Source: Bacillus massiliigorillae (GTDB lineage Bacteria > Bacillota > Bacilli > Bacillales > DSM-1321). From it: a stretch of DNA of 64,000 nt. Below the pieces are notes generated by a model that saw nothing but the letters and a program-made list of their open reading frames with translations, was not told the DNA's origin and did not search any database. A program made the position numbers and the translations under genes. Shown here in pieces: positions 36,724 to 46,561 of the stretch (position 1 is its first letter; each line of letters begins with the position of its first letter). The stretch lies in contig NZ_HG428741.1 in the NCBI RefSeq assembly GCF_000380245.2, forward strand, positions 570,226 to 634,225. Direction: 5' to 3'.

Positions 36724-38079
36724 ATGACGATTGAACAATATGTAACAGTGACAGCTCTTACAAAATACATAAAACGAAAGTTTGATTATGACCCTCATCT
36801 TCGTGATATTTATATTAAAGGTGAGATTTCAAATTATAAGAGACACTCAAGTGGTCATATGTATTTCACTTTAAAAGATGAAAAAGCTCGGATTTCTGCA
36901 GTTATGTTTTCATCAAACAACTCGTCACTTATGTTTGAACCAGAAAATGGCATGAAGGTTTTAATAAGAGGCGAAGTTTCGGTCTTCGAGCAAAGTGGAA
37001 ATTATCAAGTATATGTGCGTGAAATGCATCCTGACGGTATTGGTGATTTGTTTATAGCTTTTCAGCAATTAAAGGAAAAGTTAGAGGGAGAAGGATTGTT
37101 TGCGTCTGAACATAAACAACATCTGCCGAAGTATCCATCTACCATAGGTGTTATTACATCACCAACAGGTGCAGCAGTCCGCGATATTATGACTACCTTA
37201 AAAAGGCGTTATCCTATGGGGAATGTCATGATGTTTCCAGCACTTGTTCAAGGCCCACAAGCTCCAGATTCGATTATAAAAGCAATAAAGCGAGCAAATG
37301 ACCGAGAAGATATAGATGTATTAATTGTTGGACGTGGTGGTGGTTCAATTGAAGAATTATGGGCTTTTAATGATGAGAAAGTAGCACGAGCAATCTACGC
37401 TTCCCATATCCCCATCATTTCTGCTGTTGGACATGAAACAGATACAACGATTGCGGATTTTGTAGGTGATGTTCGAGCAGCAACTCCTACAGCAGCAGCC
37501 GAATTAGCGGTGCCGCATTATGTAGAATTAAAGAAAACGTTAGCTGCTTATGTTTCGAAAATGACAACTTTTGTTTCGAATGAAATCAAACAAAAAGAAG
37601 CAGCATTAACGCGTTTGGATAAATCATATGCGTTTCGTTATCCTGAAAAATTATATCAACAAAAAGTTGAACAGCTTGATTTAGTAATGGAGCGATTGCA
37701 AAAAGAAAGTCGTCGATATTTTGATCAAAAACTTGATAAAGTCCAGTACCTACATCAAGTGTTAAGAAGATTTCATCCAAATGATAAAATTAAAATGCAT
37801 ATGGAGAATATCGTAAAACATGAAAAGCAATTAAAACGATTAATGAAAACAAATATCCAAACGAAAGAACAGAAATTCGTCAGTACAATGAGTAAGCTAA
37901 ATGTTCTTAATCCGCTGAATATTATGGAGCGTGGATATAGTATTGCATTTGATAAACAGCAAAATGTTATTAAAAGTAACCAACAAGTAGATATCGGTGA
38001 TTCTATATCGGTAGTTGTGAAGGATGGACAATTACTATGTGAAGTGAAGGATCGTAAGGAGAGTGTATTGAATGACTAA
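36724..38079 (+). CDS. xseA: Exodeoxyribonuclease VII large subunit
   Basis: A 451-residue subunit with an N-terminal OB domain (about 1-110) and the catalytic domain containing TSPTGAAVRDIMTTLKRRYP, VGRGGGSIEELWAFNDE and SAVGHETDTTIADFVGD. Degrades single-stranded DNA in both directions. Overlaps xseB by 8 bp. Confidence 0.96.
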   Translation: MTIEQYVTVTALTKYIKRKFDYDPHLRDIYIKGEISNYKRHSSGHMYFTLKDEKARISAVMFSSNNSSLMFEPENGMKVLIRGEVSVFEQSGNYQVYVREMHPDGIGDLFIAFQQLKEKLEGEGLFASEHKQHLPKYPSTIGVITSPTGAAVRDIMTTLKRRYPMGNVMMFPALVQGPQAPDSIIKAIKRANDREDIDVLIVGRGGGSIEELWAFNDEKVARAIYASHIPIISAVGHETDTTIADFVGDVRAATPTAAAELAVPHYVELKKTLAAYVSKMTTFVSNEIKQKEAALTRLDKSYAFRYPEKLYQQKVEQLDLVMERLQKESRRYFDQKLDKVQYLHQVLRRFHPNDKIKMHMENIVKHEKQLKRLMKTNIQTKEQKFVSTMSKLNVLNPLNIMERGYSIAFDKQQNVIKSNQQVDIGDSISVVVKDGQLLCEVKDRKESVLND

Positions 38080-38305
38080 AGAAAAAGACTTAACATTTGA
38101 AGAAGCGATGGAACAACTTGAGCATATTGTAGATTTATTAGAAGAAGGTGATGTTCCGCTAGAAGAAGCGATTAATATTTATAAAAGAGGAATGGACCTT
38201 TCGAAGGTATGCCATGGGAAACTTCAGGTTGCTCAAGAACAACTAGTTCAAATTGTTGATGAAAATGGTGAACTTAAACCATTTCAAATGAAAGAGGAGG
38301 AGTAG
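38072..38305 (+). CDS. xseB: Exodeoxyribonuclease VII small subunit
   Basis: A 77-residue helical subunit with the family pattern LTFEEAMEQLEHIVDLLE and GDVPLEEAINIYKRGM. Several copies bind one XseA. Start coupled to the end of xseA; 5 bp before ispA. Confidence 0.96.
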   Translation: MTKEKDLTFEEAMEQLEHIVDLLEEGDVPLEEAINIYKRGMDLSKVCHGKLQVAQEQLVQIVDENGELKPFQMKEEE

Positions 38306-38310
38306 AATTC

Positions 38311-39204
38311 ATGACGACTCTTTCTTTTCGCAGCTTTATGAAAGAACATAAAGTAATGGTTGAAACAGAATTAGTAAAGCAAGTGGAACGGTTATCTGCT
38401 CCACAAAGATTAAAGGATTCTATGATTTATTCGTTAGAAGCTGGTGGAAAAAGAATTCGACCATTGTTAGTGTTTGCTGTTCTAGATGCGTTTAATAAAT
38501 CTACAAAAATTGGACTTCAAGCGGCATGTAGTATTGAAATGATACATACATATTCATTAATACATGATGATTTACCTGCTATGGATGATGATGATATTCG
38601 TAGAGGAAAGCCAACGAATCACATTGTTTTTGGTGAAGCTAATGCCATTCTTGCTGGTGATGCCTTACTGACACAAAGTTTTTCGATTCTTACACAAATG
38701 GAAGATTCTTCGGTTACAGCGGAACAGAAGTTAGCAGTCATTAAAGAAATTTCCCAATGTGCAGGAGCAGAAGGAATGGTTGGTGGTCAAACGGCTGATA
38801 TGCAGGCGGAAGGAAAGCAAATAAGCTTAGAGCAGTTAGAATATATTCACGAGCATAAAACAGGCAAACTATTGACATGTAGTGTGCTAACAGGTGCTAT
38901 TTTGGCAGGTGCAAATGAAGAGCAGAAAGCAGCTCTTACTTCGTTCTCTCGTCATTTGGGATTAGCATTTCAAATTCGTGATGATATACTTGATATTGAA
39001 GGTAATGAAGAGACAATTGGTAAGCCAGTTGGTAGTGATATTTCAAATCATAAGAACACATATCCGTCATTATTGACTTTGAAGGGGGCTAAAGAAAAGC
39101 TTCGTGCAGAAATCAATAAAGCTATCTCCTCATTAAAAAGTTTGAACTTAAAGGATGAACAATTAATGAGCATTACAAATTTAGTCGCAAGTCGAAATAA
39201 TTAA
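38311..39204 (+). CDS. ispA: Geranyl/farnesyl diphosphate synthase
   Basis: A 297-residue trans-prenyltransferase making farnesyl diphosphate from IPP and DMAPP. The first Asp-rich motif is DDLPAMDDDD and the second is DDILD; the GKRIRPLL block binds IPP. In B. subtilis this is YqiD. Operon xseA-xseB-ispA, ending at 39355-39385. Confidence 0.95.
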   Translation: MTTLSFRSFMKEHKVMVETELVKQVERLSAPQRLKDSMIYSLEAGGKRIRPLLVFAVLDAFNKSTKIGLQAACSIEMIHTYSLIHDDLPAMDDDDIRRGKPTNHIVFGEANAILAGDALLTQSFSILTQMEDSSVTAEQKLAVIKEISQCAGAEGMVGGQTADMQAEGKQISLEQLEYIHEHKTGKLLTCSVLTGAILAGANEEQKAALTSFSRHLGLAFQIRDDILDIEGNEETIGKPVGSDISNHKNTYPSLLTLKGAKEKLRAEINKAISSLKSLNLKDEQLMSITNLVASRNN

Positions 39205-39354
39205 GCGTTATCTTTTAAGAATAGTGCCTCATTTGTGATAGCCGTTGATTTATGGTATATTGACGTAGAATAATGTTCAAATAAGTATACTATTAACGTA
39301 GTTTTATGTTAATAATTGTGAATGGATTATAATTGCCGAATAATAATAGTTAGG

Positions 39355-39385
39355 CCGTTATCACAAGCGTGTTAACGGTTTTTTT
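39355..39385 (+). terminator. ispA terminator
   Basis: CCGTTA pairs with TAACGG around TCACAAGCGTGT, followed by a T run. Confidence 0.8.
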
Positions 39386-39425
39386 GAAAAAACGAGGAAA
39401 TGAATATAGAAAGTGAGTGATCCTG

Positions 39426-41318
39426 TTGGATCTTCTAACAATAAAGGACCCTTCATTTTTGAAAAGTATGAATAAGAAACAATTAGAGGCACTTAGCCAA
39501 GATATTAGAGATTTTCTTGTTCAAAAGCTTTCTGTAACTGGAGGGCATATTGGGCCAAATTTAGGAGTTGTTGAGTTAACTGTCGCTCTTCATAAAGAAT
39601 TTAACAGTCCAGTAGATAAGATTCTATGGGATGTAGGGCATCAATCATATGTTCATAAAATATTAACGGGCAGAGCAGATCAGTTTGATACGCTAAGACA
39701 GTATAAAGGATTATGTGGTTTCCCTAAAATGGTGGAAAGTGAACATGATGTTTGGGAAACAGGCCATAGTTCTACATCGTTATCAGGTGCAATGGGAATG
39801 GCGATTGCAAGAGATCTGAAGAAAGAAAAAAGTCATATTATTCCAGTTATCGGTGATGGTGCTTTAACTGGTGGAATGGCTTTAGAGGCATTAAACCATA
39901 TTGGTGCGGAGAAAAAAGATATTATTGTTGTATTAAATGATAATGAAATGTCTATTGCTCCTAATGTAGGTGCCTTGCATAATGTTTTAGGGCAACTTCG
40001 TACGGCTGGTAAATATAATCGTGCTAAAGATGAACTAGAAATGTTATTGAAAAAGATTCCAGCAGTTGGTGGTAAGCTTGCTTCTACTGCTGAACGAGTA
40101 AAAGATAGTTTAAAATATTTATTGGTTTCAGGAATGTTTTTTGAAGAACTTGGGTTTACGTACTTAGGACCTGTTGATGGTCATAATTACGATGATTTGA
40201 TTGAAAATATTCGTTATGCTAAAAAAACGTCCGGACCTGTTTTATTACATGTACTAACGAAAAAAGGAAAAGGTTATCAGCCTGCAGAAATTGATAAGGT
40301 AGGAACTTGGCATGGTACGGGTCCTTACAAAATTGAAACAGGGGCATTTGTAAAAGCTGTAACGAATGCGCCGGCATGGAGTTCACTTGTAAGTGAAACT
40401 GTACGTAGATTAGCTAGGGAAGATGAGCGAATTGTAGCGATAACTCCTGCTATGCCAGTAGGTTCAAAGCTTGAAGGATTTGCTTCTGAATTTCCTGATC
40501 GTATGTTTGATGTTGGAATCGCAGAGCAACACGCTGCAACAGTTGCTGCAGGATTAGCTACTCAGAAGATGAAGCCGTTTCTAGCCATCTATTCGACATT
40601 CTTACAACGCGCTTATGACCAAGTGGTACATGATATTTGTCGACCTAACTTAAATGTTTTTATCGGAATTGATCGCGCTGGTTTAGTGGGTGCCGATGGT
40701 GAAACTCATCAAGGGGTATTTGATATTTCTTTCTTAAGAAATTTACCAAACTTAGTATTGATGATGCCGAAGGATGAAAACGAAGGACAGCATATGGTTA
40801 ATACAGCGATTAAATACGATGATGGGCCAATTGCCATGCGATTCCCACGAGGAAACGGCCTTGGCGTTCAGTTGGATGAAGAGCTGAAAACTATTCCAAT
40901 TGGTAGTTGGGAAGTGTTGAAAGAAGGAAAAGATGCAGCGATCCTTACTTTCGGTACTACGATACCAATGGCTATGGAAGCAGCAGCTACATTAGAGAAA
41001 CAAGGTGTGTCTGTTAAGGTGATTAATGCTCGTTTCATTAAGCCAATGGATGAAAGTATGTTACATGATGTATTAAAAACAAATATGCCAATATTAACAA
41101 TAGAAGAAGCGATGTTAGAAGGCGGATTCGGAAGTGCTGTTCTTGAGTTCGCTCATGACCATAAATACCATGGTGCTGTGATAGATAGAATGGGTATTCC
41201 TGATCAATTTATCGAGCATGGTAGCGTAGATAAATTGTTAGAGGAAATTTCTTTAACAAAAGAAAATGTTATCGCCAAGATTAAAAAAATATCACCGCAA
41301 AAACAAAAAAGGGCTTGA
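39426..41318 (+). CDS. dxs: 1-Deoxy-D-xylulose-5-phosphate synthase
   Basis: A 630-residue thiamine diphosphate enzyme, first step of the MEP isoprenoid pathway. SGGHIGPNLGVVELTVALH-type N-terminus, the ThDP motif starting GDGALTGGMALEALN, and VGIAEQHAATVAAGLA with the catalytic Glu are present. TTG at 39426 gives the family start MDLLTIKDPSFL; the open frame begins at a GTG 9 bases earlier. Followed by yqxC with a 3-bp gap. Confidence 0.96.
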   Translation: MDLLTIKDPSFLKSMNKKQLEALSQDIRDFLVQKLSVTGGHIGPNLGVVELTVALHKEFNSPVDKILWDVGHQSYVHKILTGRADQFDTLRQYKGLCGFPKMVESEHDVWETGHSSTSLSGAMGMAIARDLKKEKSHIIPVIGDGALTGGMALEALNHIGAEKKDIIVVLNDNEMSIAPNVGALHNVLGQLRTAGKYNRAKDELEMLLKKIPAVGGKLASTAERVKDSLKYLLVSGMFFEELGFTYLGPVDGHNYDDLIENIRYAKKTSGPVLLHVLTKKGKGYQPAEIDKVGTWHGTGPYKIETGAFVKAVTNAPAWSSLVSETVRRLAREDERIVAITPAMPVGSKLEGFASEFPDRMFDVGIAEQHAATVAAGLATQKMKPFLAIYSTFLQRAYDQVVHDICRPNLNVFIGIDRAGLVGADGETHQGVFDISFLRNLPNLVLMMPKDENEGQHMVNTAIKYDDGPIAMRFPRGNGLGVQLDEELKTIPIGSWEVLKEGKDAAILTFGTTIPMAMEAAATLEKQGVSVKVINARFIKPMDESMLHDVLKTNMPILTIEEAMLEGGFGSAVLEFAHDHKYHGAVIDRMGIPDQFIEHGSVDKLLEEISLTKENVIAKIKKISPQKQKRA

Positions 41319-41321
41319 AGT

Positions 41322-42161
41322 ATGAAAATAAAAAAAGAACGAATTGACGTTCTACTAGTAGAACAAGGTTTAGCAGAAACAAGAGAAAAAGCAAAAAGAG
41401 CAATCATGGCTGGACTTGTCTATGCCAATGAAGAACGATTAGATAAACCAGGTGAAAAGATTCCAGCAGATACTCAACTAACGGTGAAAGGTAAAGTAAT
41501 GCCGTATGTTTCTAGAGGCGGTTTAAAACTAGAAAAAGCAATTGCGGCGTTTAATCTTGATTTACAAGATCAAGTTATGCTTGATATTGGATCTTCTACT
41601 GGTGGATTTACTGATTGTGGACTGCAGAATGGTGTTAAGATGTCCTATGCGCTAGATGTAGGGTATAATCAATTAGCGTGGAAGCTTCGACAAGATGAGC
41701 GAGTAGTTGTGATGGAACGAACTAATTTTCGCTATGTTACACCTGCTGATTTAGTAGGTGAAATGCCAAGCTTTGCAAGTATTGATGTTTCATTTATATC
41801 ACTTTCATTAATATTACCTGTACTAAAAACTTTACTTGTACCGAATAGTAATGTTGCTGCTCTTATAAAGCCTCAATTTGAAGCAGGTAAAGAACAAGTT
41901 GGAAAGAAAGGGATTGTACGTGAGCGAAAAATTCATGAACAAGTTATTCATAAAATTATCGACCTTTCATTACAACTAGGATACAATGTTATGAATTTAA
42001 CGTATTCACCTATTACAGGTGGCGATGGAAATATAGAGTTTCTTATTCACTTGCAGTGGGAAGGGGAAAAGGAACAAGGTGATAATCGTCTAGTTATTTC
42101 TCCTGAAGAAGTGGTTACAGAAGCACATAGTCAACTTAAAAAAGCTAAAACAGATGAATAA
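41322..42161 (+). CDS. yqxC: TlyA-family rRNA methyltransferase (YqxC)
   Basis: A 279-residue protein with an N-terminal S4 RNA-binding domain (about 5-65) and an FtsJ-like methyltransferase domain with SAM motif DIGSSTGGFTDCGLQNG (about 88-104). TlyA homologues methylate 2'-O of rRNA; the exact target in this organism is inferred. Cotranscribed with dxs. Confidence 0.92.
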   Translation: MKIKKERIDVLLVEQGLAETREKAKRAIMAGLVYANEERLDKPGEKIPADTQLTVKGKVMPYVSRGGLKLEKAIAAFNLDLQDQVMLDIGSSTGGFTDCGLQNGVKMSYALDVGYNQLAWKLRQDERVVVMERTNFRYVTPADLVGEMPSFASIDVSFISLSLILPVLKTLLVPNSNVAALIKPQFEAGKEQVGKKGIVRERKIHEQVIHKIIDLSLQLGYNVMNLTYSPITGGDGNIEFLIHLQWEGEKEQGDNRLVISPEEVVTEAHSQLKKAKTDE

Positions 42162-42257
42162 TTTTTGCATACGAATGAATTGAAATGTTGCTTAGTCATC
42201 TTTCTTATAAAAAGATAAAGTGAACTGAAATAGAGAATACCGATTGAATATATCTAT

Positions 42258-42310
42258 AAACGGCCAGAAACTCTTACGTAAAGGGAATCTGGCTGTTTGT
42301 ATTTTTTTTG
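42258..42310 (+). terminator. dxs-yqxC terminator
   Basis: AAACGGCCAGA pairs with TCTGGCTGTTT, then eight T. The remaining bases to ahrC (42311-42527) are AT-rich and probably hold its promoter; I see no clear ARG box. Confidence 0.82.
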
Positions 42311-42527
42311 GAAGAAACTTCATACTTATTTGCTTTGTGAAATTGGTTTAAAATTCTATATTATATAATTTTTGGTTTTTTTAATATACATAAAAGGTTT
42401 ATTTTTATACATTTTTAGCATGTAATTATGTACAACAAATGCAAAATGGTCTATGATTTGTAATATAGTGAAAAGGTTTATTTTATCACAATAAATAACG
42501 GGTTTGCTAACGTGAATGGGGTGTACT

Positions 42528-42977
42528 ATGAATAAAGGTCAACGTCATATTAAAATTAGAGAGATAATAGCGAATAACGATATAGAAACACAAGATGATC
42601 TTGTAGATGAATTAAAGAACGCTGGGTTTAATGTGACTCAAGCGACAATTTCGAGAGATATAAAAGAATTACATTTGGTTAAAGTACCATTAATAGATGG
42701 AAAATATAAATATAGTTTGCCAGCTGACCAACGTTTTAATCCTCTTCAAAAATTAAAAAGATCATTAATGGACGCATTTATACGTATTGATTCAACCAGC
42801 CATTTATTAGTTATGAAAACTTTGCCTGGTAATGCTCACGCTATTGGAGCATTAATTGATAATTTAGATTGGGTTGAAATTCTTGGAACAATTTGTGGTG
42901 ATGATACAATTCTAATTATTTGTAGAACACCAGAAGAAACAGAAAAATTAACAAAACGTTTTCTAGATATGTTATAA
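42528..42977 (+). CDS. ahrC: Arginine repressor/activator AhrC
   Basis: A 149-residue ArgR-family hexameric regulator. The winged-helix DNA-binding domain (1-70) includes VTQATISRDIKELHLVKVP; the C-terminal arginine-binding and trimer domain has GNAHAIGALIDNLDW and GTICGDDTILIICR. Arginine-bound AhrC represses synthesis and activates catabolism. ATG at 42528. Confidence 0.95.
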   Translation: MNKGQRHIKIREIIANNDIETQDDLVDELKNAGFNVTQATISRDIKELHLVKVPLIDGKYKYSLPADQRFNPLQKLKRSLMDAFIRIDSTSHLLVMKTLPGNAHAIGALIDNLDWVEILGTICGDDTILIICRTPEETEKLTKRFLDML

Positions 42978-42996
42978 GGGAAAAAGGTGATCGACA

Positions 42997-44712
42997 ATGC
43001 TAGTTGAGCTTTCAATCAAAAATTTCGCGATCATTGAAGAATTAAATCTTTCCTTTACCAATGGTTTAACCGTCCTTACAGGAGAGACAGGTGCAGGGAA
43101 AAGTATTATCATTGACGCAATTACTTTAATAGCCGGTGGAAGAGGTTCATCTGAATTTGTCCGCCACGGAGAAGCTAAAGCAGAGCTTGAAGGGATGTTT
43201 TTGATTCCTAGTGATGACCATCCTATCTATGAAAAGGCTTTAGAATTTGGTATTGAAGTTTGTGAAGGTGCTGTTATCTTAAGAAGAGACATTTCGCAAA
43301 ATGGCAAAAGTATTTGTCGTATAAATGGCAAGATGGTAACAATTAGTGTACTTCGGGAAATTGGTGGAACATTAATCGATGTCCATGGTCAACATGAACA
43401 TCAAGAGTTGATGGATTATCATTTTCATTTACCACTATTAGATCAGTTTGGTGGAGAAGAGATTAATCGTGCTCATCAACAATATGAACGGATATATGAG
43501 CGTTATATAAGTGTCCAAAAACAATTTAACAGTTTAAACCAAGATGAACGTGAAACAGTTCATCGATTAGACTTTTTAACTTTTCAGTATAACGAAATTC
43601 AAAAGGCAAATCTTGTTTTAAACGAAGATGAGAGCTTGACTGAAGAGAAAAAGAAAATAAATAATTTCGAGAAAATCTATGAAGGTCTACAAACGGCATA
43701 TCAAGCATTAAGAGGTGACCAAACGGCTTTGGATTGGCTTTCAGTAGCCATGAATAATGTAAATGATTTAGCCGATTTGGATGATGATATCAAAGGAATA
43801 TCTGATACTATTTCCAATAGTTATTATTTACTTGAAGAAACATCGCTCTCTATTCGCAATGCTTTTGAGATGTTAGAATATGATCCTGAACGATTAAATA
43901 CGATTGAGAGTCGATTAAATGAAATTAATGGCTTAAAACGCAAATACGGCAAAACAGTTGAAGAGATATTGGAATACTATGCTGAAATAGAAAAAGAAAT
44001 TGAAACGCTCCAAAATAGAGAAACGCATTTAGTGAAGCTTGAAAAAGAACTTCATTCATTAAAAGCTGATTTGCTAGTAGAAGCGGTAAAGCTATCAGAA
44101 GTGCGTGAAAAGTATGCACAGATTTTGACCACTAGTATATTACAAGAGCTGAAAGAATTATACATGGAAAAGACAAAGTTTGAAGTAATGTTCCTCAAAA
44201 AACCTTCAGTATCTGATGAGTTAAATTCCCCTGAAATAAATCGCAGTGGATTGGATGAAGTGGAATTCTATATTAGTACAAATCCTGGAGAACCTTTAAA
44301 GCCTCTAGCTAGAACAGCTTCGGGCGGGGAATTGTCTCGTATTATGCTCGCCTTGAAGAATATTTTCTCTAAGCATAGCGGCATTACAAGTATTATCTTT
44401 GATGAGGTCGATACTGGTGTTAGTGGCCGAGTAGCTCAATCAATTGCTGAAAAAATCTACAAAGTATCAGTCGATTCTCAGGTTCTCTGCATTTCTCACT
44501 TACCACAAGTTGCTGCAATGGCGGATACACATTTATTTATTCAAAAGGAAATAATAGATGGTCGTACAAAAACAAGCGTTCAGCCATTGGAATTTGATGA
44601 AAAAGTGAAAGAAATAGCACGCATGATTTCTGGAGTGGAAATTACCGATGTAACGAAGAAACATGCAGAAGAATTATTAGAACAAGGTTATAACGTTAAA
44701 CAAGATCGTTGA
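42997..44712 (+). CDS. recN: DNA repair protein RecN
   Basis: A 571-residue SMC-like ATPase acting early at double-strand breaks. Walker A GETGAGKSII (about 30-39), a coiled-coil middle, the ABC signature TASGGELSRIMLALK and Walker B SIIFDEVDTGVSG are intact. Its stop codon is inside the left copy of the 16-bp repeat that flanks the insertion at 44707-44891. Confidence 0.96.
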   Translation: MLVELSIKNFAIIEELNLSFTNGLTVLTGETGAGKSIIIDAITLIAGGRGSSEFVRHGEAKAELEGMFLIPSDDHPIYEKALEFGIEVCEGAVILRRDISQNGKSICRINGKMVTISVLREIGGTLIDVHGQHEHQELMDYHFHLPLLDQFGGEEINRAHQQYERIYERYISVQKQFNSLNQDERETVHRLDFLTFQYNEIQKANLVLNEDESLTEEKKKINNFEKIYEGLQTAYQALRGDQTALDWLSVAMNNVNDLADLDDDIKGISDTISNSYYLLEETSLSIRNAFEMLEYDPERLNTIESRLNEINGLKRKYGKTVEEILEYYAEIEKEIETLQNRETHLVKLEKELHSLKADLLVEAVKLSEVREKYAQILTTSILQELKELYMEKTKFEVMFLKKPSVSDELNSPEINRSGLDEVEFYISTNPGEPLKPLARTASGGELSRIMLALKNIFSKHSGITSIIFDEVDTGVSGRVAQSIAEKIYKVSVDSQVLCISHLPQVAAMADTHLFIQKEIIDGRTKTSVQPLEFDEKVKEIARMISGVEITDVTKKHAEELLEQGYNVKQDR

Positions 44713-44891
44713 CGGTATTTCACTGTCCAACCTTACAACTGCCATGCTCGGTCGTAAGTCAGTTTGTTTTGAAAACCAAAAACGGGTTTTCAAGAACAGC
44801 CCGTCTTACGCCTGCCGCATGGCTCCTTTTAATTAGAAGTAACGCATTGAAGAACCATTCATCAATTAAAAGGACCGTTGACGGTATTTCA
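44707..44891 (+). repeat. 169-bp structured insertion flanked by 16-bp direct repeats
   Basis: CGTTGACGGTATTTCA occurs at 44707-44722 and 44876-44891. The 153 bases between are strongly folded: GCCATG / CATGGC outside, CGTAAG / CTTACG inside and TTGAAAACC / GGTTTTCAA at the tip (44742-44822), followed by TCCTTTTAATT / AATTAAAAGGA (44823-44874). No ORF of interest. It separates recN from its terminator at 44895, so it looks like a small inserted element (MITE or bcr-like repeat) with a duplicated flank. Confidence 0.7.
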
Positions 44892-44894
44892 ATT

Positions 44895-44924
44895 AAGCTA
44901 CCCAAGATTGGGTAGCTTTTATTT
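44895..44924 (+). terminator. recN terminator
   Basis: AAGCTACCC pairs with GGGTAGCTT around AAGATT, then T-rich bases. Confidence 0.85.
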
Positions 44925-45013
44925 GTTTCCATTGTTATAAATGAGCGATTGGAAGGCAACATTAAAAGTGTAGCCATAAAGAGAGTGGATTAGAAGCGAG
45001 GAGAGTGAAATAT

Positions 45014-46306
45014 TTGAAGGTAATGACTGTAAAACATTTTATAGGCGCAATTCTCCTTGTTTCGTTAATTAGTCTTGGCTTTTATAAGCCTGTCGTTTCA
45101 TTTTTTACTATTCCGAAGAAAATTACCCTTTTCGAAGGTCAATCATATGAGATTTCCAAATCATTTCCTGTAACTGCTTCCGTTTCTAGTAATGAGGCAG
45201 TGTCACTGAAAGAAACAATGGATTCGATTACAATAGATGGGCAGCATTCGGGAACTAATCAGCTATTGTTGGATATAGCAGGTTTTCCAGTGAAGAAAGT
45301 GGATGTAGAGGTTATCGAGGATTTTAAAGTGGTACCTGGTGGTCAATCGATTGGAGTTAAGTTAAATACAGTAGGAGTGCTCGTAGTTGGACATCATTTA
45401 ATTCAAACAGAAAATGGAAAAAATTCACCTGGTGAATTAGCAGGTGTCAAAGTAGGAGATATTATTACAGAAATTAACGGTAATAGTATTAAAAAAATGG
45501 CTGATGTTTCGCAGTATGTTCAACAAGCTGGAGAAGAGCAAAAGCCGTTAGATATACAAATACGTCGTGAAAATAAAACGATTACAACAAAGCTTACCCC
45601 ATTAAAAGACAAGACAGAACAAATTTATAAGCTTGGTTTATATATTCGAGATTCTGCTGCAGGAATCGGCACAATGACCTTCTATCATCCTAAAAGTAAG
45701 AAATATGGTGCTTTAGGTCACGTTATTTCAGATGCAGACACAAGAAAACCGATAGTGGTGAAAGATGGACAAGTGGTTTCTTCCACTGTTACTTCCATTG
45801 AGAAAGGAAGCAATGGTGATCCGGGTGAGAAGTTAGCTCGATTCTCATCAAGTAACGAAATCATTGGTAATATTAAAAGAAATAGTCCCTTTGGTATTTT
45901 CGGTTCATTGAAGAAACAAGTGCCAAACGGAAGTATGGATGATGCTATACCGATTACATTGTCTCATCAAGTAAAAGAAGGACCAGCTCAAATTTTAACT
46001 GTGGTAAATGGTACGAAAGTGGAGAAATTTGATATTGAGATTGTCAGTACGATTCCACAAAAATTTCCTGCCATAAAAGGGATGGTACTAAAAGTTACGG
46101 ATCCTAATTTATTAAGGAAAACAGGTGGTATTGTACAAGGGATGAGTGGTAGTCCAATTATTCAAGATGGAAAATTAATTGGTGCAGTAACTCATGTATT
46201 TGTAAATGACCCAACTAGCGGATATGGGGTTCATATAGAATGGATGCTTCATGAAGCAGGTATAAACATTTATAAAAAATCAGAAGAACGATTAAAAGCG
46301 AGTTAA
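45014..46306 (+). CDS. spoIVB: SpoIVB, forespore signalling serine protease
   Basis: A 430-residue S55-family peptidase with an N-terminal membrane anchor (about 8-24), a PDZ domain (about 115-195) and a catalytic domain. The nucleophile is Ser378 in QGMSGSPI, the same number as in B. subtilis, and the catalytic His is in GALGHVISD. It signals from the forespore to activate pro-sigma-K processing. TTG at 45014 is preferred over GTG at 45005 because of the spacing from GAGGAGAG. Confidence 0.94.
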   Translation: MKVMTVKHFIGAILLVSLISLGFYKPVVSFFTIPKKITLFEGQSYEISKSFPVTASVSSNEAVSLKETMDSITIDGQHSGTNQLLLDIAGFPVKKVDVEVIEDFKVVPGGQSIGVKLNTVGVLVVGHHLIQTENGKNSPGELAGVKVGDIITEINGNSIKKMADVSQYVQQAGEEQKPLDIQIRRENKTITTKLTPLKDKTEQIYKLGLYIRDSAAGIGTMTFYHPKSKKYGALGHVISDADTRKPIVVKDGQVVSSTVTSIEKGSNGDPGEKLARFSSSNEIIGNIKRNSPFGIFGSLKKQVPNGSMDDAIPITLSHQVKEGPAQILTVVNGTKVEKFDIEIVSTIPQKFPAIKGMVLKVTDPNLLRKTGGIVQGMSGSPIIQDGKLIGAVTHVFVNDPTSGYGVHIEWMLHEAGINIYKKSEERLKAS

Positions 46307-46335
46307 CAAGGCTGTTTTCAGCCTTGTTTTTCTTA
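46306..46335 (+). terminator. spoIVB terminator
   Basis: AACAAGGCTG pairs with CAGCCTTGTT around TTTT, then a T tract. Confidence 0.9.
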
Positions 46336-46480
46336 TGAAGAAGAAAAAGTATGATACAATGTTAAATTATAGAAAACTTTTCGTGAGCTATAAGTTTTTT
46401 GCGAAATTCGTCGGATATTGAAGTAAAACAAAGAAAAATAATAAAAACGCTGTGTTTTCCAATAATTTCAGAAAAAGAAA

Positions 46481-46506
46481 AGGATTTTAAGTACTACTGT
46501 CGAAAT
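46481..46506 (+). promoter_or_regulatory. Candidate sigma-H promoter and 0A box of spo0A
   Basis: AGGATTTT (46481-46488) and GAAAT (46502-46506) resemble sigma-H -35 and -10 elements, as expected for the sporulation promoter of spo0A. TGTCGAA at 46498-46504 is a perfect 0A box, suggesting direct autoregulation by phosphorylated Spo0A. Confidence 0.6.
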
Positions 46507-46561
46507 TTTCATATTACGATATTTAATAGTTCTGCTATTGTAAATAAGGAGGAAATCGAAG

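Noticed and set aside
44709..44915. ORF after recN
   Set aside because: It lies wholly in the folded insertion and its flanks and has no ribosome site.
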